In this document: positions 11,501 through 22,157 of the stretch, piece by piece | Numbering within the stretch: the stretch's first letter is position 1 | How the letters are laid out: every line of letters begins with the position of its first letter | From: Cyclina sinensis | Lineage: Eukaryota > Mollusca > Bivalvia > Venerida > Veneridae | Reading direction: 5' to 3' | Assembly (NCBI GenBank): GCA_012932295.1 | Contig: JAAONU010000016.1 | Coordinates: forward strand, 36,363,241-36,427,240 | DNA length: 64,000 bases | The notes under the pieces: generated by a model | Told to the model about the DNA's origin: nothing | The model's input: only the letters and a program-made list of their open reading frames with translations | The model's database searches: none | Made by a program: the position numbers and the translations under genes

Positions 11501-14500
11501 GCCATGATTTGAACAAACTTGGTAAAGGTCCGCTGGACAATGCTGCACACCAAATATCTAAACTCTAGGCCTTGTGGTTTCTGACAAGAAGATTTTTTAA
11601 GTTTTCCCTATATAAATCTATGTAAAATCAACTGACCCCTGGGATGGGGTCAGTTTTGACCCCAGGGTCATAATCTGAACAAACTTGGTAGAGGTCCACT
11701 AGATGATGTTTCATACCAAATACCTAAGCTCCAGGCCTTGTGATTTCAGAGAAGAAGATTTTTAAAGATCCAACTTATGAAACTTAATTTTAGCTCCAGT
11801 GAACCAGAAATGCAATGGACTAGAACCATTTGAACAATCTTGGTAGAGCTGCATGCAAGGAACATCCCAGACAAGTTTCATTTAATTTTGCCCTTTGGTT
11901 TCAGAGGAGATGTCATTTAAATGAAAAGTTGACGACGGACGGATGACGGACAAAGACTGATCAGAAAAGCTCACCCTGAGCACTTGTGCTCAGATAAGCT
12001 AAAAACTGGCCTCTCAAGTTCTTGTTTAAATGTTACTACAAGTATACATTGTACTTCCACAACCAAGTCTCATGAAACAGAGATGTGTCCATAGGACATG
12101 GATGCCCCCACATTCTGCTATATTGTCACAAAAAATCTTGTACAATTATAGGTGCATCTATACATAGTCTTTAACAATTAAAGACCGACATTGGTTCTCC
12201 CGTAGAACTTTTCCTGTGATTGACATTAATGGGATTTGAAGCTAGTGCAATTATGTTGTGGTCAAATTTTATAGCACCTGCCAGTAATGAGGTTAGGCAA
12301 TTTAATTTATGATGGAGATGGAGAGGTAAAGTGTAAAATGAAATGTTGCCTGGTCAAGGCATTTCTGTCTACACATTGCTATAGGATTCTCTGTTTTCAA
12401 ACTAAATACAAATCAAGCATACAAAGTTTTAACTCTGCATAATGTCTAACCTCCCTAGAATAGAATTTAGTCAGTATTGACTTTTGGCAGTAATAAGTTG
12501 AAACCTAAAAAACGGAAAAAAGAGACTAGCGTCTGGTTCACATTGAATTACAAGTTTTTTTTTTGCTAGGAATACGAATGACGGTCTTAATGATAGTAAT
12601 GTGACTGTGAGTGAAGGTAAAGTATGTTCTGTCGTTGTGAGTAATTCTAGTGATGTGACTCAGCCACCTTCTTTGCACTGTCAAGGCAGGGGTCAATGAT
12701 GTTGAAATGACAAACTGTGATACATTATCATAATGCTTTAATATTTTATATTTAAGAAATTATTCTCCTATGAAAGACTTATTTGCTTTAAAGTATCTTA
12801 AAATCAACAGAGCTGCATTTAAACCCCAAATTGCCAAAAAAATTCACATGGTGAAGAGGGATACCCCCTCCCACAGATGATTAGTGTTTAAAACAGTTCC
12901 TAGGGAAATTCACATATTTAAAAAAAATGTGTATTTTGCGTAATGATCATAATAAACGCTGGAAAAGATATTTATTGTTGCTTGTGTGTTCACGTTCAGG
13001 AGACCCATATTTTATAGCTTTTTGATTGCATTTTAACCAAACAGAAATCCACTTTTTAGACATTTACGCACTATTCTTCTCAACCCAATGGGTACTGACC
13101 CCCTTCCCCAAAACTGAAAATACGAAACAGTTTTACACTGTACTGAAAGCAGCACAACAGTTAAAAAGAAGCCTAACAAGGAATGGTATAAAAGACCATC
13201 TGGAAAAATATCAGACATAGCTTGATTTATTTCTCTTTTGGTAAAAAAAATTTAGAGCAGGTACCAAAACAACAGTCAGTCGGATTAGCAGAAACAGGTT
13301 TTTTTTCCCCTGACTGAACTAATATTTCCACACAAACCCCCAATATTCCTATTATTTAAAAACTTTTCAAAGTCTAAGATTTCTTTATAGTTTACCACTC
13401 AATTTATAATACTGTATTTTCACAGTACTTACCACCATTCCTATGGCATGTTTCTCTCCAGTTTTTGTTTCCTCTATTGTCTCATCTATGACAAGGTTCA
13501 TAAAAGGGTCAAAACCACGCAAGATGCCATTGATTCTTCTACCGCCATTCAGCTTCACTAAAATTTTGAACAAACAGGTAAATTTTCATTGAAATATCTA
13601 ACTAGAGGTTTGTATCTTTTTTCTTCCATTAAAGGGGCTGTGCTCCAGATGACAAAAAAAGAAAGTTTTCTTGTATTATAAATTTCTTGTAATATTTATG
13701 ACTAATGCTTAAAAAATAACTTACTGACAAAAAATAAGTCAAATAATTACATTATAAATTGATTTTTTTCCCTTTCAAAGTGCTATACTGTAACACCACG
13801 GTATAACTATATCGTATAAGATTTAAAGTAAATATCTGTAATATCACATGCGGCGATGGTGGTGACAGTAAAAGCGTTGGAAATATTTTGTTAACATGAG
13901 GGTCCAGAGTTCAAATCAGGCTGGAGCGAAAATATTTTTTTTATTCTATTTTGACTTTTATAATCAGTTTTGAAGTAAAATATTATGTTGTTATAATCTC
14001 ACGGCATCTAAATATATAATTTATGAAAAAACTTTTTTATGTCAAATCTGGAGTACAGCCTCTTTAAAGCAAGTGTGCCATACTGTAAAAAGTCAGAGTA
14101 TTCATCTACTGAAAATAGTTACAATGGAAAATACTGGCAGAACGAATGTCTACAATTTTAAACTTTCTATACTTTCAACATTAATATAAACAGATAAATC
14201 CAAGCAGATAGTATTGTGCAAGCATCTTATCTACAGTATGCACTTTATCTTTATGTAAAAGCTTTAACATACAAATTTCTATGCCCCATACTGAAATAAT
14301 TTTCTAATTTTTTTTTTAATCATCTGGTTTAACAATCATAACCTATCACATGATATAATAATAAACCAACATCTACCTTTCTTAGTAAGGGAAAAATTTG
14401 ACCATGTGTATTATTAATAATAATTATGTCCAACATATCTGACAAATTTTCTAACTTTTGGACTGTATAATAAATAATGCGAGTCTTTCATTTTATTATG

Positions 14501-17500
14501 TTTTATCTTTTAGAAATGGGACAAGGCAAAGTGATTTTATTCCTTGGTATACTTACATGCCAGCCTTTTTTCCATGTACCTGCAAATGAATTAAAAAAGG
14601 TTTTTAATGGCAAGTTAAGAAAGTTTGCAACAGACCTCCCGACCGACCGACCAACCACCAGGTGACTCTTATATACCACCACCAAACTTCGTTTTAGGGG
14701 TATAATAATCAATAAAAAATGTATACATGAGACGCTTTTGTCAAGAACACAGTGTTTTGCTAACACACTTTTTCATAATTTGATGGTTTGAATAAGTTCT
14801 ATTACTTTATCACAGCGTATCATTTTCATTTTAATTTTAACTGGATATAATTATACAGTACAGCTCCCGCGATATGTACACATTTTGTGCTTCCTCCGCG
14901 ATCGTGGTCAGCGCGAATTCTGAAAATCGCGGAGTTTCTCCTTGAAAAAAACGCTCAGAATCTCCGCGATTAAAGTACACGCACAATCTCCGCGATTCTC
15001 CGAGTGTTAGAGCGTTTCCGCGGAGATTCTCCGCGAATATTCTTGTGTTTCATCACCAGAGTTTTAACAAACTATTTCCCATTTAAAGGTGAAAAAAATA
15101 ATTATAAAATGTATACACTTGAAATCCTTTCATAAAAACAGTCAGCAGTGTGTGATGAAATTACCATAATGTAACTGTACATTTAACACCTGTCAATTAT
15201 GTGGCTACGGTATAATTCAGTCAAATACATTAATTAATGTGATTTTTTAAACGCTTGTTATTATTTAGTAAATCGATTAATAGTTTTTTGCTAAGCGCCG
15301 AGACGATACAGAAGCAGTTTAACACGTGTTGTTCGGAAATCGGTCAACTCATTTTCTGAAAATAAGATCAGCTGTTTCTGACGCAACTTTCTTTTCGTAA
15401 ACAAATAGGAACGTTCGTACACAAATGCATCAGAATAAGAGCGCATTTGTTTGTATTTTCACTTTTTAAATTAGATATATTTATTTTCGCAGTTTGATTA
15501 TCATTAGTAGTTTATTTGCGCGGCACCGATTAAAGATTTAAAAGTAAATAAATTGCAGCAATTAAAGTTGACATGATGTCAGGTAGGTGTGAAAATCTAT
15601 TCATTATCGGCTGTCTTTCTTATCTATCCTCGTTTCACGCATTCGGAATTAATGTTCGATTCTAACGAAACTAAACTTTCTGTTCAGTCAACAAAGCCAT
15701 CATTGCTTAAATTTAAAAATATCCACATATCTGTTAAAGATATTAATTACTTAAATAAGAAAATGTAATTACGGGAAAAGCATGCTACATGACTGTAATT
15801 CCCGCTTTAAAGAGCACGTGGTGTCTGAAGCTTTTAAAGTGAGGTTAATATCATTTTCGGAAAATAACTGTCGCTCAATGTTAAAGGTCAAAAGTTATAT
15901 TTAGGAACCAATTAGCGGTTGAGACGCAATGTATCATGCGTGTACAGATCATAGGCCATGAGACCAACACATGGTCTTGTGTCTGTCAATAAATTAATGT
16001 GTCAAAACATGTGACGAAACGAAATATAACTATTAGGCATCCTAAAACATGAAGATAAAAAGAGTAAGTAAATATAAAATTTAACTCGTCATATATACAC
16101 TTCAGTCAACTGAATGCATAAACAAATCGCGGAGATCCGCGGAGGATTGATAATCTGCAGTTTCACAGCAAATACCGTCACTAACCAGACAAAATTCGTC
16201 TCCGCGACGCCTCCGCGATTTAGGGCGTTTCTCCGCGATTTTCCTCTTAAGGTCCGCGGAGTTTAAGAGAAAAATGTACATATCGCGGGAGCTGTACTGT
16301 ATATCTGTAGCAAAGATAATAAAATGGAATCATTGTTTTCCAAAATGGCAGAAAGAATGTTCAAATTCTTGTTTTCTGGTCAACTTTCGGGGGATATCAG
16401 ACGAAAATGGAGTCAGTCTTCAATTAAGCCGCCGGACCAAAGGCCCAGTCCACCGAAATAGCTGACGGTCCAGTAAAAATTTACAAATCAGTGGTCCGAC
16501 TGTCCAGTGAATTTTGGTGCTTGTTTTTTTTCCCTAAATACAATTAACAAAGTAAAGACACAAATAAAAGTAGTTTTTGAAAATAAAATTGTTTCTTAAA
16601 AAATGCATTTATCTCCATAACACAGCGATTCACTAACCCCAATAACAACGTAACAGATTAGTACATAGTTTACATATAACCAGTGTGCTCTTCCTGTTTT
16701 CGCGATAAATATGAAATTTTCAAAACTTTTTGGCAAGGCTATTTCTGGTGTAAAGAGAAAAAAGTCAGCCCATCATTGGAGAAAAAAGAATGTTTTCGTA
16801 AACTAGGTGCATGCATTGCATGCCAACTTGCACCAAACCAAAGATTTTCCATTAATAGGATATACAGGGGAACAAGTTACAGCATATTTGGGTTATTCTT
16901 TCGATAGATAAAGAGTGTCCATTCCTTCTCAAATAAGGCTTTGTTATGCAGTTAACAAATTACATCCATATTATATTGTATACAATATTCAGTAAACTGT
17001 TAGAACATTGTTAGTTGTATACAAAACAGACCCAAAATGGAAATATCATAATGCTGATTTCTGTATATTTCTATATATTGGGCGAGTTGACAAAAAATAG
17101 GACGAGATTTACCCACAGATGCTTGATTAGAGGTTACTTAAATTAGCCTACTGACTTTTGCCCAATGCACATACAATACCATATTATAAATACAAGATGA
17201 CAATGTCAAAATGTAAACAATGGAATATTTTCCAAAATTTAAACAAAACCTGCTGATTTCCCTGAAAGCTACTGGCCCCGAGCGTTTGAGGGACAGGTTA
17301 TCTCTTGAACTCCACCAATATACAGACACATTCTTATAAAATAGAAGAGAAATCATCAAATAATCTAAGATTTACGCTACGGGGGCTGCTGCATTCAAAT
17401 GGATCCCAGGTATTATTTCAACGCAATACAATTAGGGTACCAGTCATGACTATCGACCCGTACAGCATTGGTTTCGCACCAATCTCTTCGCAGTGATCTC

Positions 17501-20500
17501 CCCTTCATTCTTTGGAAAGATCTCTGCAGACACGGGTTAATCTTAGCAGGATTGCAGCTATATATACATGAATGAACTTTTTTTAAGAATTTATTTTTTC
17601 CTCTTTTTTTTTTCAGTCAGGGTGCAACAAATTAAAAAAAAAAGTAACTTGAAAAAAGTTTAACATTTGTTTATTTACTTTCGACCATCATCACGTGACA
17701 TGCCTGTCAGCAGTGATTACTGTACTGAATAGATGAAAGGGAAGTAACCACTGTGTGGAGTTTGGATTTCGCACGTGTTGCGTTGTACAGCCACATCCTT
17801 TGTCGTTCCATTTCTGTTTTTCTGAATTTTTAAAATGTTAAGTAGTAACCAGGCATTGTTTTACAGTAATGCTTGCACTGGATATTGTGCTGACTGGTCA
17901 AAATAAGAATGAGTAAAAAGAAAACCATGTGCGTGTACTGTACGCTGAGTATGTTTAAATGCAGTAATCTCCAAGTCAGAACATCGTGGGGACGCGCGGC
18001 GTTCGGTCACCGCGACACGCGGTGGTCATACCCCTCGGCGGTTGTCGTGGTGGTCATTTTAGCGGACACCCGAAATTTCGGGTGTTCAGTCCACCGCGAC
18101 TGGCCACCCGGAGACGATACCGGCCCCCGCGACAATGTTAACAATGTCAAAGTCCGCAGCGTGTACTGCAGATCCCGATTCCAAAATAACTATTGCCAAA
18201 AGATTGCAATTTATGCTTATTTTTGCTTTTGGGATAACAATACATACATCACAAGGCATGAATCTACTACATTCTGTAGTAGTGGACTGTAAAGATGCAA
18301 ACATTCCAGAACAAATTGGTGTTGCAATAGGTTGCAGTTAATGTAGATCAGTTGCAAGTAAAAAAATTAAAAAAGCCCTTGGTAAAAGAACACCCATTTA
18401 AGTAAAAACCTTTTACACTGACAGCACTGCTGTTTTTGGCCAGACTGTATATGCAGTGGACAGGAATTCCTTTCAGTAAAGAAAGAGCATGATTTGTTAC
18501 CATCATTTAACACTGTATGTCCTCTAGTTTTTTACCGCACTATGAATTTAATCAGCTACGCTATGAATTTCATAAACTTTCATCCGCAACACATGTGGAT
18601 AGACACAGCAGTAGTGTATGGAATAATCTAGAACCCCAAAAAGGGCAGGGTTCTGCAAAGTTAGGGCAGGGTGCTAAGGTGTAGGGGCAGCACATTACTC
18701 CCCGCATTCCGACTTGAAAGCATTGTTATGTCTGCATATTTCCAGGTTCTAGTATAGGTTTTGTGCTGTATCTAACAAAAAGAAAGAGAGTATTCAAAAA
18801 AACTTTTATTTTTTATACTGATATGAAATGTTTTATTTCATTATTTAGTGAGAATGTACAGGCACTGAAGATCTGCCAAAAAATACTGTTACTGTAGCCG
18901 TAAACACACATTTTCAATACTTGAAGAATAGGAAACTTTTCCAATGAAAAACTGGCATTTATAATAAAATCATGACCACTTATCTAAATCAATGAGTTGA
19001 ATGTTGTACGTTTGCCATATAAAGATTCTCCAAAACACTGTTTTCTATTAATATTAAAATAAGACAGGGTCGCGGAAATATATGACAAACTGACTTTATC
19101 CGAGATTTTCACTCGCTGCTTCATGTTTAATGAACTTAATATTTGCCGAAATTGGTTTCCTTCAATTTCTGACCCACTTACAAATAAATCCAAAAACTGA
19201 AAAAAATAAAGGCGAAGTTTGGGAGTTCTAGGCGACAATTTCGTCCAGGTCGCCCGCTCGTGAACGTCCTGTTCTGATTTTGAAGGATTCCATTTTTTTC
19301 ACATTCTTGGGCCATTTTACATCTTTCCGATGGCATTTTAGTTACATGCATACACGTTTGTTTGCAGTGAAAAGGTGATCAGAAAATTTCATAATTCTTA
19401 CTTAAACGTATGATTGTTTTTTTTTTTTAATTTCTCTTGATTTACTCGTAACGGAGTTTTAATGATATGGGTGACAACTTACTGAAATTGTTTTAACACC
19501 TGTCCCATTTAATCTTCACAACAACCATAATTTTAGGTTTGGCAGTTTGCTTAATCCCTGTACATCACACGGTGTTAATTGGTTGACTGGTGATTAGGCG
19601 TGTGCAGATCAATCATATATCAATCAATTTAACAAATTAATAAGCAGTGGGCTGGACATAATTAAACAAGGCCAATGCAAAAGGCGAATTGGGGTCCTTA
19701 AAAGGTATAAGGGCGCAGGAGGAAGAGCAGCGTGGTGCTCAACATCAGACAAAGGGGCACCGGAAAAAGGGGAGTGGCACCGCGCCCCGCTAACACGCTC
19801 TAGATTATTCCCTACAGTAGTGTTTTAATTCTTTACAGATATGAAAGGGAAAATGGCAGAAAAACAGACAAAACATTATTATTACCAAGACACACAATAC
19901 TGTAGCGGCCACATTTAAAGTGATTTACAAGATTTCAGCAAATCTGTCAACGTCTGTAACGGATAAGTCTGAAATTTGTGATTTAAGTGACAAACTGATG
20001 GACGTGTTGATAGTAATTAATGGTACCGGGCACTGCCGTAACTGAAACACACCGTAAAGGGAACAGAGATCCATTAGAATGCAGCTCCCCCCGTCAAGCA
20101 GACAGTGTGCAATTGAAATTTTTAATGATTTCTTGTATATCATCTGGAAAAGTTTATGAATATTAGTCGGGTTCAAGAGATAACCTGTTCCTCTATCGCC
20201 CAGAGCCAGTTGTTGGTAGGTAAATCTACGCACTTCGTTAACATCGACGGATATATTTTTTTGTTTACATTTTGACATTGTCATCTTCTATTTATATTAG
20301 AGTCTGTGGATAGTGCATATGGCATGCAGACAAATATTTAAATAACCACTAAACAAGCATCTGTGGATACCTAGGGCGACCTGGTTTGAGCTGATCAGAA
20401 TTCGAAATCACTAATGGGTGTAAACAACTTGTCACCTGCAAGAGGGTGCTTAAGAAAATCGAAATGTAGAACAAACAATTCAAATGTATTTTTTTTCATA

Positions 20501-20667
20501 TACGTGGCTTTTATAGAAAGTGAAAAATATACTTCTAAGTTCCACATTATCAGACCTCAAAACATTGTAAACAAAAAGGAGGATCCATGCAAACACTTTG
20601 CATATACAAAGATCGATTCGTAAAAAGTATCATACTTCTTCAGCTCTGGAGGATGTGCCTTACTCAT
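8457..20667 (-). CDS. SNRPG: Small nuclear ribonucleoprotein SmG, four coding exons (gene span)
   Basis: SmG is one of seven Sm proteins that form the ring around U1, U2, U4 and U5 snRNA in the spliceosome. Coding exons on the minus strand are 20636-20667, 14557-14579, 13433-13557 and 8457-8507. They join in frame through GT-AG introns of 6056, 999 and 4925 bp to 76 aa plus stop, the length of human SmG. Seen in the sequence: the N-terminus [11 protein letters not shown], the Sm1 motif with [19 protein letters not shown], and the Sm2 motif [15 protein letters not shown] before the stop. All key Sm residues that I can judge are kept, so the gene looks functional. Introns 1 and 3 are swollen by transposons. 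A housekeeping role and nuclear location follow from the family. Identification is near certain; the transcript ends are not defined. Confidence 0.97.
8740..9300 (+). repeat. Diverged GTGACCTTGACC repeat element
   Basis: About two units of roughly 180 bp containing AAGTTATGGAGYGGACA, TGTGACCTTGACCT and CATAAYGGGATCATTTGTGC, ending in an ACTGACAGACCGAGACC tract. It resembles the tandem cores at 27760-28537 and 37240-38165. It lies in SNRPG intron 3. An 83-codon open frame over it (8855-9106) is repeat-derived, not a gene. Confidence 0.6.
9301..9761 (+). repeat. HINE 3' fragment and T-rich spacer
   Basis: 9500-9590 carries TTTCATCAAAGTTGGCTTAG and TTGACGACGCC, also found near the 3' end of the 6683-7638 element. 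The remainder is pyrimidine-rich with no recognised gene. Confidence 0.45.
9762..12005 (+). mobile_element. Full-length HINE-like element with ~165-175 bp satellite core
   Basis: The start is ACAAGAGGGCCATGATGGCC then CTGGATCGCTCACCTGAG; the end is GCTCACCCTGAGCACTTGTG followed by CTCAGATAAGCTAAAAA. At least five core units begin at GAACAAACTTGGTAGAGGTC-like sites near 11006, 11173, 11338, 11513 and 11678 (spacing about 165-175 bp). A GACGACGGACGGATGACGGA tract precedes the terminal hairpin. It lies in SNRPG intron 3. It has no ORF of its own. The (GACR)n tract plus terminal hairpin is the layout described for Helentron-derived HINEs; the assignment is inference. Confidence 0.75.
12006..13432. 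other. SNRPG intron 3 remainder, no recognised feature
   Basis: Unique-looking AT-rich intron DNA. The two overlapping opposite-strand open frames at 13026-13220 show no domain. Confidence 0.6.
13433..13557 (-). CDS. SNRPG: SNRPG coding exon 3
   Basis: 125 nt coding most of the Sm fold: the Sm1 motif with LNGG and [12 protein letters not shown], then [13 protein letters not shown]. It is bounded by TTTTAG on the acceptor side and GTAAGT on the donor side (minus strand). Confidence 0.97.
13633..14063. mobile_element. TTAA-flanked MITE, copy 2
   Basis: 431 bp, inverted relative to copy 1 (3556-3983) and highly similar to it along its whole length. Inverted repeats are AGGGGCTGTGCTCCAGAT and ATCTGGAGTACAGCCTCT, flanked by TTAA at 13629-13632 and 14064-14067. 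The internal tRNA-like part, with GAGTTCAAATCAGG near 13908, lies on the plus strand here. It sits in SNRPG intron 2. Confidence 0.85.
14557..14579 (-). CDS. SNRPG: SNRPG microexon 2 (23 nt)
   Basis: A 23-nt exon coding part of KYMEKRLAL. It is flanked by GCAG (acceptor) and GTAAGTATA (donor) on the minus strand. It is required to join exon 1 (ending AA) and exon 3 (starting TG) in frame, and it supplies the segment equivalent to human FMDKKLS. Confidence 0.93.
14580..14853. other. SNRPG intron 1, 5'-most plus-strand part
   Basis: Short intron DNA with a GACCGACCGACC tract near 14640. No gene recognised. Confidence 0.5.
14854..16301. mobile_element. 1.45-kb pogo/Tigger-like non-autonomous DNA transposon
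   Basis: Perfect terminal inverted repeats begin TACAGTACAGCTCCCGCGAT and extend to 27 bp (14854-14880 and 16275-16301), flanked by TA. Subterminal regions of about 170 bp at both ends are packed with TCCGCGAT-type motifs (14895-15035 and 16125-16265). No transposase frame is visible. A TA target with ends starting CAGT suits the pogo/Tc1-mariner group; the exact family is inference. It lies in SNRPG intron 1. Confidence 0.85.
16302..17105. other. SNRPG intron 1, no recognised gene
   Basis: AT-rich. Contains a GGTCCGACTGTCCAGTG-like stretch near 16490 but no element that I can delimit. Confidence 0.5.
17106..17500 (+). pseudogene. Diverged ORF fragment, left copy of an inverted pair
   Basis: Plus-strand sequence from CCACAGATGCTTG through GACAGGTTATCTCTTGAAC to GGTACCAGTCATGACTATC aligns, at moderate identity, with the minus strand of 19920-20375. 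The equivalent frame here is broken by stop codons. I do not recognise the protein. The pair flanks a PIF1-helicase relic and may be part of one old element. Confidence 0.55.
17985..18135. other. GC-rich island with a 20-bp perfect palindrome
   Basis: A sharply GC-rich 150-bp stretch in AT-rich surroundings. ACACCCGAAATTTCGGGTGT at 18066-18085 is a perfect palindrome. Outside it, GTCGTGGTGG and CCACCGCGAC can pair as an outer stem. Function unknown. Confidence 0.6.
18135..18400 (+). pseudogene. PIF1-type helicase C-terminal relic
   Basis: The frame reads [14 protein letters not shown], then [19 protein letters not shown], which fits helicase motif V (TIHKSQG in the PIF1/RecD group) and motif VI (the expected VAxGR here reads VAIGCS, so the arginine is lost). 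A stop follows, then [17 protein letters not shown] in another frame. Only about 70 codons survive. PIF1-like helicases are carried by several eukaryotic mobile elements (for example Helitrons and Cryptons); which one this came from cannot be told. Confidence 0.6.
18618..19814. mobile_element. Non-autonomous DNA transposon with 9-bp target duplication
   Basis: CAGTAGTGT occurs at 18609-18617 and 19815-19823 as a perfect 9-bp direct repeat. Just inside are inverted repeats ATGGAATAATCTAGA and TCTAGATTATTCCCTA. Element length is 1197 bp. A 9-bp duplication suits Mutator-like (MULE) elements. No transposase frame is visible. It lies in SNRPG intron 1. Confidence 0.75.
19920..20375 (-). CDS. Unrecognised 119-codon ORF, right copy of an inverted pair
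   Basis: A minus-strand open frame (19925-20284) begins [18 protein letters not shown] and continues to a TAA. It has a charged, helical-looking N-terminal part ([20 protein letters not shown]) and no domain that I recognise. The DNA, including about 90 bp upstream, is an inverted diverged copy of 17106-17500, where the frame is broken. It lies inside SNRPG intron 1 on the same strand as the gene. It is most likely a remnant of the coding region of a mobile element rather than a host gene. Confidence 0.4.
20636..20667 (-). CDS. SNRPG: SNRPG coding exon 1
   Basis: Starts with ATG at 20667-20665 and encodes [11 protein letters not shown], the same N-terminus as vertebrate SmG, then a GTATGA donor on the minus strand. 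The upstream sequence (20668-20750) would be 5' UTR and promoter; I see no clear TATA box. Confidence 0.95.
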
Positions 20668-21359
20668 CTTAGATTGTGTCGGATTTTTCTTTTCAAAGAA
20701 TGCCGGCAACTTTTGTAAACAACAATGGCAACGTTTTCCTAACGTATAATCTCGTTCTGGACGTGATTATCGGCAGAACTAAAAGCCTGTATACGGTCAG
20801 GAAACCGGCAAAGCACAGCACCGTTCAATAACTGTGAAATTCAACAATGTTACAAACTGCTAGTCCGTTCATGTAGTTCTACAGCTCAATCCAGATCCTA
20901 ACATAAGATCTGGTAAACCAAATAATTTCTAAGATTCATACAGGTATTTTTATCGTTTGTATTTAGACCCTATTATTACTGTTTGGATGATACGGAGTTC
21001 TGTTTTCAGGCTTGCAGCATGACACCGAAGTTAAAATCTAGTCTCATTTACGAGCCGTTCGGGAACCTCTTTTTATTAGGATGTTTATAGCGTGCCCTAA
21101 ACACAAGAACAAATTGCCAGCCAGAAGTATATATCAATATTCTGAAGCGGAGAGGATACTCCGGACTAAGTTAAAATCACGCTCGGGTCAATAAAAAGTG
21201 ATAATCGCTCCCAAAAAGTAATAGACACCTGCTAAATTTTCAAGAACGTGTAATTATTATGCGCGTTTAAACCTATCACCCTACATATCAGTAGCTTGGG
21301 TATATAATATAACACTTACGAACTTATGATCATGACACAGTACTCTATGACAATTACTT
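20668..21359. promoter_or_regulatory. Presumed SNRPG 5' UTR/promoter and flank
   Basis: Upstream of the SNRPG start (minus strand) there is a slightly GC-richer stretch at 20690-20830 and no other gene. Promoter placement is from position only. Confidence 0.3.
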
Positions 21360-22157
21360 ACTCTCCTGTATTTTTGTTCTGTACACTTCATTTTTAATTT
21401 ACTTTGCATGTCAAGTAATCTCATCCTTCCTCTTATATTTAGGAAAATAATGTTTAGAGCTCCACATTTGTCCTCCAGTTTTTTACCTAGACGATGTGAC
21501 GTTCAGATTTTTATATCTTCAATAAACAAGATTTCCAATATGTTTTTCTAAAAGACTTTTCATCAAATGTTCTTTTTATTTTCTTGACCATCAACAGCTT
21601 CAACCTCTGGCATGTTAAATACAACAATATTTAATTCTCTTCTTCTCCTGTCTTCTAGCTCTTTCACCCTGTGTCTTCATCTTGTCTTACATTTATATCA
21701 TTAATAGCTTGGCTAATAGATTCATATATTGGGGTGGATGTTTTGCAAATTTTGCAATTCCATTTTTAATCTGGTAATTCATAGTTAAAAATTACTTTGA
21801 CAACAAAGAGAGTTCACTGCATCTGGAACTAAAAAGTAACTTATATTCATTACATTTGAGAATCTCATCCATTGATGTAAACTCGTCACTGCATCTTGCA
21901 CACACCTTATCAGATTCTATTTCTGGAAGTGACGCTATCATGATTAACATGTTGTAGCGACAATTAGATTTAGCATACCTTCCATCAAAGACCTCAAATA
22001 TCAAGTCCTTGTTTCGGTTGTCACAACCTAATAGCCTGATATCAAAGACAGACCTAGAATACAAAATGTTATTTAGGCATGTGATCATTAAATTAACAAC
22101 GTATCTTATTAAAGCTGTACCATGGATTAAGTTTATTAACGGATAAGACACTTTCAT
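21360..22157 (-). pseudogene. Non-LTR retrotransposon ORF1 relic with PHD-like finger
   Basis: The minus strand from 22157 encodes a 121-codon frame ending in a degenerate PHD-like finger (VCARCSDEF, then KCNEY and SSRCSEL; one expected Cys is Tyr). Further downstream, in shifted frames, it reads VKELEDRRRRELNIVVFNMP (about 21570-21680) and KLEDKCGALNIIFLNIRGR (about 21425-21485). These match the usual ORF1 layout of CR1/L2-type LINEs: PHD-type zinc finger, coiled coil, and a LEDRSRRNN-like block before a V-x-G-x-PE-type strand. Multiple stops and frameshifts show that it is dead. Confidence 0.65.

Noticed and set aside
17909..18292. 127-codon frame starting [11 protein letters not shown]
   Set aside because: It runs through the GC-rich palindrome and overlaps the helicase relic in another frame; no motif of its own.
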